Origin: Pseudomonadota bacterium
Lineage (GTDB): Bacteria; Pseudomonadota; Gammaproteobacteria; Burkholderiales; Chitinibacteraceae
DNA: 64,000 nt
NCBI GenBank assembly: GCA_018261735.1
Contig: JAGTRM010000004.1
Coordinates: 83,081 to 147,080 of the forward strand
Direction of reading: 5' to 3'
The notes under the pieces: generated by a model
What the model was told of the DNA's origin: nothing
What the model saw: the letters and a program-made list of their open reading frames with translations, nothing else
Database searches by the model: none
Position numbers and translations under genes: made by a program
Shown: positions 55,605-64,000 of the stretch, piece after piece
Numbering within the stretch: position 1 is the first letter of the stretch
Layout: the number at the start of each line of letters is the position of its first letter

Positions 55605-55777
55605 ATAAAAGGGCAATGGCCTTGGCCTTTCCCCATGAGCTGGTGATGCATGTGTGGGCTGCCTGTGGGTAACTGGTGCAACCCATTGTCGAGTAAGGGT
55701 TATTTGCGTGCTGCTTAAATATTCGGCAGCCGGAAATTCTGCTAGAATCCGCCGCCTTGCTTCTGGATTTGTGCCCA

Positions 55778-57127
55778 ATGACCCGAATTGCCCCTGAATT
55801 GCTCCTGCCCGCCGGTACGCTCGACAAGATGCGCGCCGCTTATGATTTTGGCGCCGATGCCGTCTATGCCGGCCAGCCGCGTTACAGCCTGCGCGCGCGC
55901 AACAACGAATTCAAGCTTGAGCAATTGCAAACGGGCATTGCCGAGGCGCATGCGCGCGGCAAGAAGTTCTACGTGGCTTCCAATCTGTTGCCGCACAATG
56001 CCAAGGTCAAGACTTACCTCGCCGATATGGCGCCGGTGATCGCGATGCAGCCCGATGCGCTGATCATGGCCGATCCCGGCCTGATTATGATGGTGCGCGA
56101 ACGCTGGCCCGAGATGCCGGTGCATCTGTCGGTGCAGGCCAATACCGTGAACTATGCCGGCGTGAAGTTCTGGCAGACGATGGGCGTCTCGCGCATCATC
56201 CTGTCGCGCGAACTGTCGATCGACGAGATCGCCGAAATCCGCCAGGAATGTCCGGACATGGAAATCGAGGTGTTCGTGCATGGCGCGCTGTGCATCGCGT
56301 ATTCCGGGCGCTGTCTGCTCTCCGGCTACTTCAATCACCGCGATCCGAACCAGGGCACCTGCACCAACGCTTGTCGCTGGGATTACAAGGTCCACAATGC
56401 CACGGAAGACGAAGCGGGCCAGGTGCAGGTCATTGCCTTCGATTTCAACAAGGCGATGGAAGAAGGCAACCAGCAGTTTGCCGCCTGTGGCGGTGCCGAG
56501 CGCCATCCACTGGCCGATCGCACCTACCTGATCGAAGATACCACCCGCCCGGGCGAGATGATGCCGATCATGGAAGACGAGCACGGCACCTACATCATGA
56601 ATTCCAAGGACCTGCGCGCAGTGCAGCATGTGGAAAAGCTGGCGCAGATCGGCGTGGATTCGCTGAAGATCGAAGGGCGAACCAAGTCGCTGTATTACGT
56701 GGCGCGCACTGCGCAAACCTACCGCCAGGCGATCGACGACACAATGGCTGGGCGACCGTTCAATCCGGCCCTGCTGGCGGATCTGGACGGGCTGGCCAAC
56801 CGGGGTTACACCGAGGGTTTCCTGCAGCGCCACAGTACGCACGAATACCAGAACTACCTTGAAGGCCACTCGATTGCCAAGCGCAGTCAATTCGTCGGCG
56901 AAGTGTTGCGCGTAGAAAACGGCTGGGCCGATATCGAGGTGAAAAACCACTTTGCCGTGGGCGACCAGCTGGAAATTATCCACCCGAGCGGCAACCGGAT
57001 CATCGAACTGGCCCGGATGCGCGGCAAGGAAGGCGAGCCGGTCAACGTGGCGGCTGGCAATGGCGTGAAAGTGTCGATTCCGCTGGAAGCGGGTTTGGAG
57101 AAGGCACTGATCGCACGGTTGTTCTGA
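55778..57127 (+). CDS. trhP: tRNA 5-hydroxyuridine modification protein TrhP (YegQ, U32 family)
   Basis: A 449-residue U32-family protein needed for 5-hydroxyuridine formation in tRNA wobble positions with prephenate as a cofactor source. The opening ELLLPAGTLDKMRAAYDFGA, the QANTVNYAGVKFWQ and cysteine-rich HGALCIAYSGRCLLSGYF and GTCTNACRWDY blocks are typical; the last could bind an iron-sulfur cluster. The family was long called a peptidase without proof. ATG 55778 begins MTRIAPEL; its stop abuts the convergent comF stop. Confidence 0.88.
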   Translation: MTRIAPELLLPAGTLDKMRAAYDFGADAVYAGQPRYSLRARNNEFKLEQLQTGIAEAHARGKKFYVASNLLPHNAKVKTYLADMAPVIAMQPDALIMADPGLIMMVRERWPEMPVHLSVQANTVNYAGVKFWQTMGVSRIILSRELSIDEIAEIRQECPDMEIEVFVHGALCIAYSGRCLLSGYFNHRDPNQGTCTNACRWDYKVHNATEDEAGQVQVIAFDFNKAMEEGNQQFAACGGAERHPLADRTYLIEDTTRPGEMMPIMEDEHGTYIMNSKDLRAVQHVEKLAQIGVDSLKIEGRTKSLYYVARTAQTYRQAIDDTMAGRPFNPALLADLDGLANRGYTEGFLQRHSTHEYQNYLEGHSIAKRSQFVGEVLRVENGWADIEVKNHFAVGDQLEIIHPSGNRIIELARMRGKEGEPVNVAAGNGVKVSIPLEAGLEKALIARLF

Positions 57128-57817
57128 TCAGGGTGTTCGCGCCAGCACCCAGCAATCCACCCGCGCGGCACCGGCCTGTTTGAGTGCACGGGCCGCTGCA
57201 TCGAGGCTGGCGCCGGTCGTCATCACATCATCAACCAGCGCGATGTGCTGGCCGCTCAGATCGCCGCTGGCGACAAAGGCCTTGCGCATGTTGCGAAGAC
57301 GGGCTTTTTCACTCAACCGTGCCTGGTGTTCGGTATCGCGCGTGCGCTGCAGCAGATTGGTTTCCAGCTGGAGCCTCAGGTTTCTGGCCAGCGGCCTGGC
57401 AATTTCCAGTGCCTGATTGAAGCCGCGCTCTTTCAGCCGTTGCGCATGCAGCGGCAGCGGAATCAGCAGATCGGGGCGGGCAAACTGTGCCAGTCCCGGT
57501 TGCATCAATTTGGCAAGCGCGGGCAGCAGCGACCAGCGTGCGCCGAACTTGGCTGCCGGTATCAGTTGCGCCAGTACGCCGTGGTAGAGAAACGCGGCAT
57601 GAGTGCTGTCAAAATGCGGCTGCTCGTTCATGCAATTGCCGCATAGTCCACCATCCAGCGTCGGGAGCGCGCATCTTGGGCAGTGCAGGGCGGGCAACCA
57701 CGGCAAGCTGGTGAGGCATGGCTGGCAGAGTGCCTCGTGCTGACTGTCGGCACCGCACAGCACGCAAACGGCTGGTGGTGTTAAGTTGTTCAATAAATTA
57801 ACTGCAAAATTTGACAA
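57128..57817 (-). CDS. comF: ComF family phosphoribosyltransferase-like protein
   Basis: A 229-residue protein with an N-terminal zinc-ribbon-like cysteine set (C18, C21, C31, C34, then C46, C49, C59, C62) and a type I phosphoribosyltransferase domain with the PRPP loop [14 protein letters not shown]. ComF/GntX proteins help DNA uptake or use in other bacteria. The start is TTG at 57817, seven bases after GGAG; a TTG at 57832 is an alternative. It is divergent from bioB, whose promoter overlaps its 5' end. Confidence 0.85.
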   Translation of the reverse strand: MSNFAVNLLNNLTPPAVCVLCGADSQHEALCQPCLTSLPWLPALHCPRCALPTLDGGLCGNCMNEQPHFDSTHAAFLYHGVLAQLIPAAKFGARWSLLPALAKLMQPGLAQFARPDLLIPLPLHAQRLKERGFNQALEIARPLARNLRLQLETNLLQRTRDTEHQARLSEKARLRNMRKAFVASGDLSGQHIALVDDVMTTGASLDAAARALKQAGAARVDCWVLARTP

Positions 57818-57839
57818 GTCCGCTCTCCACAAACAAAAT
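57811..57839 (+). promoter_or_regulatory. Promoter of bioB overlapping the comF start
   Basis: A perfect TTGACA (57811-57816) and CAAAAT (57834-57839, four of six) with a 17-base spacer, leading to a start near 57846 and a 32-base leader before the bioB GTG. I found no BirA-type operator. Confidence 0.5.
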
Positions 57840-57877
57840 CACGTCCTGTATACCTTTTCCATTGCAGGATAGTCCAA

Positions 57878-58870
57878 GTGAACCAGCCGCAAACCATTTC
57901 TCTCAAGCGCAAGACGCCGCATCCGCAATCCGGTCAATGGAGCCGTGCCGACATTGCCGCGCTTTATGATCTGCCGTTCAACGATTTGCTGTACGCGGCG
58001 CAGGAAATGCACCGCGAGCACTTCGATGCCAACAAGGTTCAGCTGTCGACCCTGTTGTCGATCAAGACCGGCGGTTGCTCGGAAGATTGCGGCTATTGTT
58101 CGCAATCGCATCATCACGAAGGCGCCAAGGCCAAGCTGGAAGGGCTGGAAATGCTCAGCGTGCCGGAAGTGCTGGCCTCGGCGAAAGTCGCCAAGGAAAA
58201 CGGCGCCTCGCGCTTCTGCATGGGCGCGGCCTGGCGTGGCCCCAAAAAGAAACACATCGACGAATTGAAACAAATGGTTATTGGCGTGAAGGCGCTGGGC
58301 CTGGAAACCTGCGCCACGCTGGGTCTGCTGCTCGATGGCCAGGCCGAGGATCTCAAGGCAGCCGGGCTCGACTACTACAACCACAATCTGGATACCTCGC
58401 CGGAAAAATATGGCGAGATCGTGACCACGCATAGCTACGAGGATCGCCTCGATACCCTGGGAAAAGTACGCAAAGCCGGACTTTCCGTCTGCTGCGGCGG
58501 CATTATCGGCATGGGCGAAGCGCGCGAAGACCGCGTGGGGCTGATCCAGCAATTGGCCAATCTTGATCCACAGCCGGAATCGGTACCGATCAACAGCCTG
58601 GTCCCGATCGATGGCACCCCGCTGGAAGGTATCGACTCGCTCGACTGGACCGAGTTCGTCCGCACCATCGCGGTGGCGCGGATTACGCTGCCCAAGTCGT
58701 ATGTGCGGCTCTCCGCCGGTCGCGGCGAGATGCCGGAAGCGATGCAGGCGCTATGTTTCCTGGCCGGTGCCAACTCAATCTTCTACGGCGACAAGCTGCT
58801 GACCACGGGTAATCCCGAGGTCGAGCGCGACAAGGCGCTGTTTGCCAAGCTGGATCTGCAGCCACTGTGA
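57878..58870 (+). CDS. bioB: Biotin synthase
   Basis: A 330-residue radical-SAM enzyme that inserts sulfur into dethiobiotin. The SAM cluster motif is C67-x3-C71-x2-C74 in [26 protein letters not shown] and [12 protein letters not shown] are conserved ligand and sulfur-cluster segments. It starts with GTG after AGGA. No other biotin gene lies in this window, so bioB is separate from bioA/F/D here. A strong terminator follows. Confidence 0.97.
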   Translation: MNQPQTISLKRKTPHPQSGQWSRADIAALYDLPFNDLLYAAQEMHREHFDANKVQLSTLLSIKTGGCSEDCGYCSQSHHHEGAKAKLEGLEMLSVPEVLASAKVAKENGASRFCMGAAWRGPKKKHIDELKQMVIGVKALGLETCATLGLLLDGQAEDLKAAGLDYYNHNLDTSPEKYGEIVTTHSYEDRLDTLGKVRKAGLSVCCGGIIGMGEAREDRVGLIQQLANLDPQPESVPINSLVPIDGTPLEGIDSLDWTEFVRTIAVARITLPKSYVRLSAGRGEMPEAMQALCFLAGANSIFYGDKLLTTGNPEVERDKALFAKLDLQPL

Positions 58871-58876
58871 TGACTG

Positions 58877-58903
58877 AAACCGGAGCGAGTCTCCGGTTTT
58901 TTT
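58877..58903 (+). terminator. Intrinsic terminator of bioB
   Basis: AAACCGGAG pairs perfectly with CTCCGGTTT around CGAGT and is followed by further T. It begins six bases past the bioB stop. Confidence 0.9.
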
Positions 58904-58990
58904 CACCCCGTGCTTGCCCCCGGTTTCCACTTCGATGAGAATTCCTGCTATTCCCGACGTCAACCACTCTCGCCAGTCGTCATTTCGCGT

Positions 58991-60097
58991 ATGAACCACC
59001 CTTATTTTGCCCAGGACGCCGTCCTCGATTACACCACCCAGTTGCCGGTCTTGGCCTACTTCGACGAGGCTCTGTTCCAGGCAGAGATGGCGCACCTGTT
59101 CGCGCAAGGCCCACACTATCTCGGACACGAGTTGATGGTGCCTGAGCAGGGTGATTTTCATGTGCTGGAAATGAGTAATGGCGCGCGTTATCTGAAACGG
59201 GCCGAGGATGGCGTGCATGTGTTTTCCAATGTTTGCCGCCATCGCCAAGCGCTCATGCTGGAAGGGCGCGGCAATGCACGGCATACGATCTGCCCGGTGC
59301 ATCGCTGGGGCTACGATGCGCATGGAAAACTGCTGGGCGCGCCGCGCTTCAAGGACAATCCCTGCCTGCATCTGCCGGAAACGCCGTTGACGCGCTGGAG
59401 GGGCATGCTGTTCGAAGCGGGGCGCGATATCGAGGCCGACCTGAAGGATCTGGGCGTAGCCAAGGATCTTGATTTTTCCGCGTACCAATTCCATAGCGTG
59501 GAAATCGAGCAGTACCAGGGCAACTGGAAAACGTTTATCGAGGTCTACCTTGAGGATTACCACGTTGACCCGTTTCATCCGGGGCTCGGGCATTTTGTTG
59601 AATGTGGCGATCTTTCCTGGCAATTTGGCGACTGGTATTCGGTGCAGACGGTCGGCATCAGCCGGGGTCTAGAGCGCCCGGGGAGCGAAGTTTATGCTCG
59701 CCTGCACGAAGCTGCGCGCCGGGCCAGCAACGGCGTATTGCCCAAGTTCGGTGCCATCTGGCTGACCTACTATCCGAACATCATGGTCGAGTGGTATCCG
59801 CATACCCTGGTGATTTCAACCATCATTCCCGATGGTGTTCGCAGTTACCGAAATATCATCGAGTTCTACTATCCGCGCGAAGTCATTGAATCGTGCCCCG
59901 ACTTCATTGCGGCAGAGCAGGCGGCGTATCGTGAAACTGCGGTCGAGGATGCCGAGATTATCCGTCGCATGGAAGCAGGCCGTGCGGCCTTGTTCGCGGC
60001 CGGGCGCAATGAGGTTGGGCCATACCAGAGTCCGATGGAAGACGGGATGCGGCATTTCCATCAATTCCTGCGCCGAGAACTCGCCGGCCATCTGTAA
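58991..60097 (+). CDS. Rieske-type ring-hydroxylating oxygenase, alpha-subunit family
   Basis: A 368-residue protein. The N-terminal Rieske domain binds [2Fe-2S] through C82-x-H84 (VCRHRQALM) and C101-x2-H104 (CPVHRWGY). The catalytic domain has the mononuclear iron ligands in EDYHVDPFHPG (H190, H195), after NWKTFIEVY. Family members oxygenate aromatic rings or quaternary amines with electrons from a separate reductase. No reductase, ferredoxin or beta subunit is nearby, so the substrate is unknown. ATG 58991 was chosen; an open frame to 58910 overlaps the bioB terminator region. Confidence 0.82.
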   Translation: MNHPYFAQDAVLDYTTQLPVLAYFDEALFQAEMAHLFAQGPHYLGHELMVPEQGDFHVLEMSNGARYLKRAEDGVHVFSNVCRHRQALMLEGRGNARHTICPVHRWGYDAHGKLLGAPRFKDNPCLHLPETPLTRWRGMLFEAGRDIEADLKDLGVAKDLDFSAYQFHSVEIEQYQGNWKTFIEVYLEDYHVDPFHPGLGHFVECGDLSWQFGDWYSVQTVGISRGLERPGSEVYARLHEAARRASNGVLPKFGAIWLTYYPNIMVEWYPHTLVISTIIPDGVRSYRNIIEFYYPREVIESCPDFIAAEQAAYRETAVEDAEIIRRMEAGRAALFAAGRNEVGPYQSPMEDGMRHFHQFLRRELAGHL

Positions 60098-60173
60098 TCT
60101 GCGCGTAGAATGCGTCCGGCATATGCCCCTCCAGGCGGCATGCAAGCCGCCAATTTCTTGTCAGGATGTCTTC

Positions 60174-61046
60174 ATGTTTTCCCGCTTGCGCGATTCCGGT
60201 CCGTTCTGGATGGTGGTTTCCTGTTTCAGTTTTTCCACCATGGGCGTTTTCGTCAAGCTGGGAAGTAGCAGTTTCACTACCGCGGAACTGATGTTTTATC
60301 GGGCTCTGATTGCGATCCTGATCCTGCTGGCGATCGTGCGGCCCAATAGACAAGCCCTGCACGTTACCGGCCCCATCTTGCGGCGCCACTTCTTGCGCAG
60401 TATGTGCGGCGCCATTTCCATGATGATGGGCACGTATGCCATGGCGCATTTGCCGCTGCCGACGGCGGTGACCTTGCAAAATACGGCGCCGCTTTTCCTG
60501 ATGTTGATGATCACGCTATTGCACAGGACACTGCCACAGCGCATGCAGGCTTTCTCCATTGCACTGGGGTTTTGTGGCGTTGTTCTGCTGTTGCGCCCTA
60601 CCTTGTCTTCGGACTCCTGGTTCGCCGGGGCGATGGGACTCCTGGCAGGACTCTTTACAGCGGGTTCCATGTTCAATATCCGGGAACTCGGTAAGTATGG
60701 CGAGCCGGAGTGGCGAACCGTATTCTATTTTTTGCTGACCAGCACGGTGATGTCGGGCATCTGGATTTTGGTCCAGCCCTATGCCATGGCGCCGCTAAAC
60801 TGGACCAATTTCGGCCTGGTTCTGGCCATGGGTATTGGAGCCAGTGCCGGCCAGATGACGATCACGCGCGCCTACAGCAAGGGAAAATCGATGGTTGTGG
60901 CCAGTCTCAGCTACCTGATCGTGGCATTTACCTCTTTCTACGGCATGCTGATCTGGAACGACAAGCTGCCGCCGTTGAGTTATGTTGCCATGGCGCTGAT
61001 TGCCGGGGCCGGCATTCTCTCCGCCTTGCGTTCCGGGCGAAACTGA
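60174..61046 (+). CDS. EamA/DMT-family transporter
   Basis: A 290-residue inner-membrane protein with ten predicted membrane segments in two EamA repeats (MVVSCFSFSTMGVFVKLGSS, MGLLAGLFTAGSMFNIREL). The family exports metabolites or amino acids; the substrate is unknown. ATG 60174 follows AGGA; the frame is open far upstream through the Rieske gene but has no reason to start there. Confidence 0.85.
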   Translation: MFSRLRDSGPFWMVVSCFSFSTMGVFVKLGSSSFTTAELMFYRALIAILILLAIVRPNRQALHVTGPILRRHFLRSMCGAISMMMGTYAMAHLPLPTAVTLQNTAPLFLMLMITLLHRTLPQRMQAFSIALGFCGVVLLLRPTLSSDSWFAGAMGLLAGLFTAGSMFNIRELGKYGEPEWRTVFYFLLTSTVMSGIWILVQPYAMAPLNWTNFGLVLAMGIGASAGQMTITRAYSKGKSMVVASLSYLIVAFTSFYGMLIWNDKLPPLSYVAMALIAGAGILSALRSGRN

Positions 61047-61147
61047 GGCGCAGCCGATACATTCGGGCTGGTTAAAACAGATGTTGCTTTGGCATGCGAG
61101 GTCGCTAGGCTAGAATCGCTGGTCAGTACAAGAAAGGCCTTCTCTCC

Positions 61148-61891
61148 ATGCGGTTTCTGATCAGTAACGACGATGGCTATTTTGCCCCCGGTATCGCCGC
61201 GCTGGCATCGGCGCTGGGCGACGAAGGCGAAGTACTGGTTTGTGCGCCAGAGCGTGATCGCAGTGGTGCGAGCAATTCTCTGACGCTCGATCGACCGCTG
61301 ACCGTGCGTACCGCGCCCAATGGTTTCCTGTACGTGAATGGCACGCCAACCGATTGCGTGCATTTGGCCGCGACAGGATTGATGCCGGAACTGCCGGACA
61401 TGGTGGTTTGCGGAATCAATCACGGCGCCAATATGGGCGATGACACCATCTACTCGGGCACGGTCGCTGCGGCAACAGAAGGATTTTTGCTGGGCGTGCC
61501 TGCCTTGGCCATTTCGCTGGTTTCGCGTTCTCCCCAGTATTTCGAAACGGCGGCCCGCGTTGCTCGCGATCTGGTTCGCCGCGTAAAACACTCCCCTTTT
61601 CCCCGCGCAATATTGCTTAATGTGAATGTGCCTGATGTTCCCTACGAAGCAATCAAGGGCGTTCGTGTGACGCGACTTGGCCGGCGCCACAAATCGGCGC
61701 CAGTGGTGCGTAGTGAAAATCCGCGCGGTGATACGATCTGGTGGGTGGGTGCTGCCGGCGTGGCTGCCGATGCAGGGGAGGGCACCGATTTTCATGCCGT
61801 GGCGAATGGTTATGTCTCCGTTACGCCGCTTTCCATTGATTTGACTGCTTATCCGCAACTGGAATTTGTTTCCTCATGGCTATCCGACTGA
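61148..61891 (+). CDS. surE: 5'/3'-nucleotidase SurE
   Basis: A 247-residue metal-dependent nucleotidase and exopolyphosphatase. The conserved opening [16 protein letters not shown] carries the D8-D9 metal ligands, followed by [25 protein letters not shown] and the [12 protein letters not shown] segment. It starts the conserved surE-pcm-nlpD-rpoS order and overlaps pcm by 16 bases. Confidence 0.96.
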   Translation: MRFLISNDDGYFAPGIAALASALGDEGEVLVCAPERDRSGASNSLTLDRPLTVRTAPNGFLYVNGTPTDCVHLAATGLMPELPDMVVCGINHGANMGDDTIYSGTVAAATEGFLLGVPALAISLVSRSPQYFETAARVARDLVRRVKHSPFPRAILLNVNVPDVPYEAIKGVRVTRLGRRHKSAPVVRSENPRGDTIWWVGAAGVAADAGEGTDFHAVANGYVSVTPLSIDLTAYPQLEFVSSWLSD

Positions 61892-62547
61892 ACCAGAATG
61901 CACTTGATGGAATTGGCATGACGTCTGCACGTACCCGTGCCAGGCTGGTTGAACGCTTGCGTGCGCAAGGAATCAAGGACGAAACGGTGTTGTCCGTGAT
62001 GAGCCAGATTCCGCGTCATGTCTTTGTCGATCAGGCGCTTGCTCACAAGGCCTATGACGATACCTCGTTGCCGATTGGTTTGGGCCAGACTATTTCGCAA
62101 CCCTATATCGTGGCACGCATGAGCGAGCTCGCTCATGCCGCTGTCCGGCATGAGCGCGTGCTGGAAATCGGCACCGGCTGTGGTTACCAGACAACAGTGC
62201 TGGCGCAGTTGTTCAAGACGGTTTATTCGGTTGAGCGGATTGGCGGTTTGTACAAGATGGCGCGCGAAAGGCTGACTGCGCTTGGCGTCCACAACGCGCG
62301 GTTGCGCTACATGGATGGCAGCCACGGTTTGCCAGAAGGCGCGCCTTATGACGCAATTGTCATTACCGCTGCGGCACCCATCACTCCGCAAGACATGCTC
62401 CCGCAACTGGCGTTGGGGGGGCGTCTTATTTTTCCGGTGGGGCAGGAAGACCAGGAGCTGCGCATGATCGAAGCGACACTTGACGGCTTGGTTGAAACCC
62501 GGCTGGAAAAAGTGAAATTTGTTCCGCTACTGCCAGGCGTATCCTGA
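61876..62547 (+). CDS. pcm: Protein-L-isoaspartate O-methyltransferase
   Basis: A 223-residue SAM enzyme that methylates isoaspartate so damaged proteins can be repaired. The SAM site is [19 protein letters not shown] and the substrate segment is [22 protein letters not shown] 61876 overlaps surE by 16 bases. It is part of the stationary-phase cluster ending in rpoS. Confidence 0.96.
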   Translation: MAIRLNQNALDGIGMTSARTRARLVERLRAQGIKDETVLSVMSQIPRHVFVDQALAHKAYDDTSLPIGLGQTISQPYIVARMSELAHAAVRHERVLEIGTGCGYQTTVLAQLFKTVYSVERIGGLYKMARERLTALGVHNARLRYMDGSHGLPEGAPYDAIVITAAAPITPQDMLPQLALGGRLIFPVGQEDQELRMIEATLDGLVETRLEKVKFVPLLPGVS

Positions 62548-62579
62548 GTAGTGTGTCTTTATCATCAAGGAGAAGCCGC

Positions 62580-63569
62580 GTGAGTCGGTTCCAATACAGC
62601 CTGATCGCCATTCTGTTGCTTGCTGGCTGCGCCACGCACAGTCCGGCGCCCATCGTCGATCGTTCACAGCCGATTGCGATGTTACCTTCGGCGGCTATTG
62701 TTTCCGCCAATGCAAAACAGATCACCGAGCCTGCCAGTGGAATATACGTGGTCAAGAAGGGAGATACGCTTTATCGCATTGCACTGGATCATGGTCTTGC
62801 ATACCGCGATTTGGCCAGCTGGAACAATCTTGGCGACGTCAACGATATCAAGGTGGATCAATCGCTGCGACTGACAGCACCAGAAGTGCCTGCGGGTGTT
62901 GAGGTGCATCCACTAAGGGATACCCCGCCTGTCGCCACTTCATCTGCAGTAGTGGTGTCGCCCCCAGGCTTGCGCAGCTATCCAAAAGCATTGAAGCTGC
63001 CTTATGGCACGCAATCTGCTGATTCAATTGGTAAGCAATATGATGGTAATAAAAACAATATAAATAATATTTATGTAAATAAATCAACTGCAACGGAAGC
63101 TTCAAGGCCCGTTAGTGGCATCTCATCCGCCCCGGAAGTTAAAACACCCGAAAAATCAGGCAACAAAGAGTCGGCTCCGGTGAAGATGACTGATGAAAAT
63201 GTAGTTGATTGGATTCAACCTACGTCAGGGAGATTACTTAAGCCTTATACTGATGAGGCTAAGGGGGTTGATTTTGCGGGAAAAATGGGGCAGCCTGTGC
63301 TTGCTGCGGAGTCGGGAAAGGTGGTGTATGCGGGATCCGGACTACGTGGTTATGGGAAAATGGTCATTATCAAGCATAATAGCGCATACCTTTCAGCATA
63401 TGCGCACAATAGTAAGCTTTTGGTCAAGGAAGGGGATGCTGTCAAGCGCGGGGAGAAGATAGCCGAAATGGGTAATTCCGACACCGACCAGGTCAAGCTG
63501 CATTTTGAAATCCGCAAGTTTGGCAAGCCGGTGGATCCAACAAAATTCATCACGGCAGAGAAATCATGA
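62580..63569 (+). CDS. nlpD: NlpD-type lipoprotein with LysM and M23-like domains
   Basis: A 329-residue outer-membrane lipoprotein with the lipobox LLLAGC (C17), a LysM peptidoglycan-binding domain near residues 56-100 ([18 protein letters not shown]), a linker, and a C-terminal M23-type domain ([40 protein letters not shown]). As in E. coli NlpD, one metal ligand is lost (KGVDF), so it probably activates an amidase rather than cutting the wall itself. The GTG at 62580 after AAGGAG was chosen over GTG 62553 because it gives the lipoprotein signal. The linker at about 63030-63095 is strikingly AT-rich. Confidence 0.9.
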   Translation: MSRFQYSLIAILLLAGCATHSPAPIVDRSQPIAMLPSAAIVSANAKQITEPASGIYVVKKGDTLYRIALDHGLAYRDLASWNNLGDVNDIKVDQSLRLTAPEVPAGVEVHPLRDTPPVATSSAVVVSPPGLRSYPKALKLPYGTQSADSIGKQYDGNKNNINNIYVNKSTATEASRPVSGISSAPEVKTPEKSGNKESAPVKMTDENVVDWIQPTSGRLLKPYTDEAKGVDFAGKMGQPVLAAESGKVVYAGSGLRGYGKMVIIKHNSAYLSAYAHNSKLLVKEGDAVKRGEKIAEMGNSDTDQVKLHFEIRKFGKPVDPTKFITAEKS

Positions 63570-64000
63570 ACGAGCAGAACGAAACACTGGAAGACGACCT
63601 CCTGGATGCAGAAGGGGAGGGCGAGCTGGAAGAAGTCGAGGCTGCTGCTGATCTGGAAGTCGAGCAGGCGCAGATGGAAGAAAGCAGTGCTTACGCGAGT
63701 GATTCAACCGGCGATGTGACGCAGATTTACCTGAATGAAATTGGCCAGAGTGCCCTGCTGACCCCGGACGAAGAGCGCGCACTGGCACGGCGCGTGGTGC
63801 AAGGGGATTTCCAGGCGCGGCAGAAAATGATCGAGCACAACTTGCGGCTCGTGGTGAATATCGCCAAGCATTACATCAATCGCGGCATGACCCTGCTGGA
63901 TCTGATCGAGGAAGGCAATATCGGCCTGATGCATGCCTTGGAAAAGTTCGATCCCGAGCGCGGTTTCCGCTTTTCCACCTACGCAACCTGGTGGATAAGG
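63566..64000 (+). CDS. rpoS: Stationary-phase sigma factor RpoS, 5' part
   Basis: The first 145 codons are visible; the window ends inside the gene. An acidic N-terminal extension ([19 protein letters not shown]) precedes region 1.2 ([21 protein letters not shown]) and region 2 ([47 protein letters not shown]), which match RpoS. The ATG overlaps the nlpD stop by four bases. RpoS transcription in this layout commonly starts inside nlpD. Confidence 0.95.
   Translation, partial: MNEQNETLEDDLLDAEGEGELEEVEAAADLEVEQAQMEESSAYASDSTGDVTQIYLNEIGQSALLTPDEERALARRVVQGDFQARQKMIEHNLRLVVNIAKHYINRGMTLLDLIEEGNIGLMHALEKFDPERGFRFSTYATWWIR

Noticed and set aside
55742..56983. A 413-codon minus-strand open frame across trhP
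   Set aside because: Antisense to trhP, rich in His and Gly as expected for a shadow frame.
57781..57880. BirA operator before bioB
   Set aside because: No inverted TTGTAAAC/GTTTACAA pair is present.

Overview
The window reads as chromosomal DNA of a betaproteobacterium. The evidence is gene order and family content: ygfX-nadB divergent from rpoE-rseA-rseB-rseC-mucD; lepA-lepB-DUF4845-rnc-era-recO-pdxJ; xseB-ispA-dxs; prfB-lysS; surE-pcm-nlpD-rpoS; and the families DUF2863 and DUF1631, which are largely betaproteobacterial. A placement near Neisseriales or Rhodocyclales is possible, but I cannot settle it from this sequence. I see no rRNA, tRNA, CRISPR array, phage or intact insertion sequence.

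Layout. 0-1.4 kb: end of an unknown gene, a periplasmic SIMPL-domain protein and YgfX. 1.5-3.1 kb: nadB on the minus strand. 3.2-13.9 kb: a long plus-strand run covering the envelope-stress sigma factor with its regulators and DegP-type protease, then LepA, signal peptidase I, RNase III, Era, RecO and PdxJ. 13.9-16.1 kb: an unusual pair, a SpoIIAA-like protein and a large protein with a PilZ-like C-terminus. 16.2-23.7 kb: rdgC, a P-type ATPase with altered ion-site residues, Hsp20, a Ser/Thr kinase-HDOD-GAF protein and a phasin, which together look like a stress and storage region. 23.7-27.4 kb: a degenerate dehydrogenase-like protein, an FNR regulator, an FNR-boxed hemN and a TauE/SafE-like membrane protein. 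27.4-38.1 kb: a minus-strand block with DUF2863, a GNAT acetyltransferase, an RhlE-type helicase, msrA, queF, a LexA-like repressor, cysG, DUF1275, lysS and prfB. 38.3-47.5 kb: DUF1631, an ABC-F ATPase, YgjV-like, YaeQ, Lrp/alanine dehydrogenase, a MazG-like protein, DusC and MscL. 47.8-52.1 kb: an HPt/HD-GYP-like fusion, an ABC ATPase with its membrane-fusion partner and a membrane phosphoesterase. 52.4-64 kb: xseB-ispA-dxs, trhP, comF, bioB, a Rieske oxygenase, an EamA transporter and surE-pcm-nlpD-rpoS, with rpoS cut by the window end.

How the parts fit. RpoE with RseA/B/C and the DegP-type protease forms the envelope-stress circuit. FNR sits back to back with hemN, and a near-perfect FNR box lies between them. 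Lrp sits back to back with ald, which suggests local control of alanine catabolism. xseB-ispA-dxs feeds isoprenoid synthesis from a recognisable promoter.

The signals I find most worth checking are: two GAAC-N4-GTTC palindromes placed on the promoter of the LexA-like gene that heads lexA-queF-msrA; a promoter followed at once by a terminator-like hairpin in the helicase leader; the P-type ATPase with substituted membrane-site residues; the SpoIIAA/PilZ-like pair; the kinase-HDOD-GAF and HPt-HD-GYP-like fusions; and a duplicated terminator flanking a structured, REP-like segment after ald.
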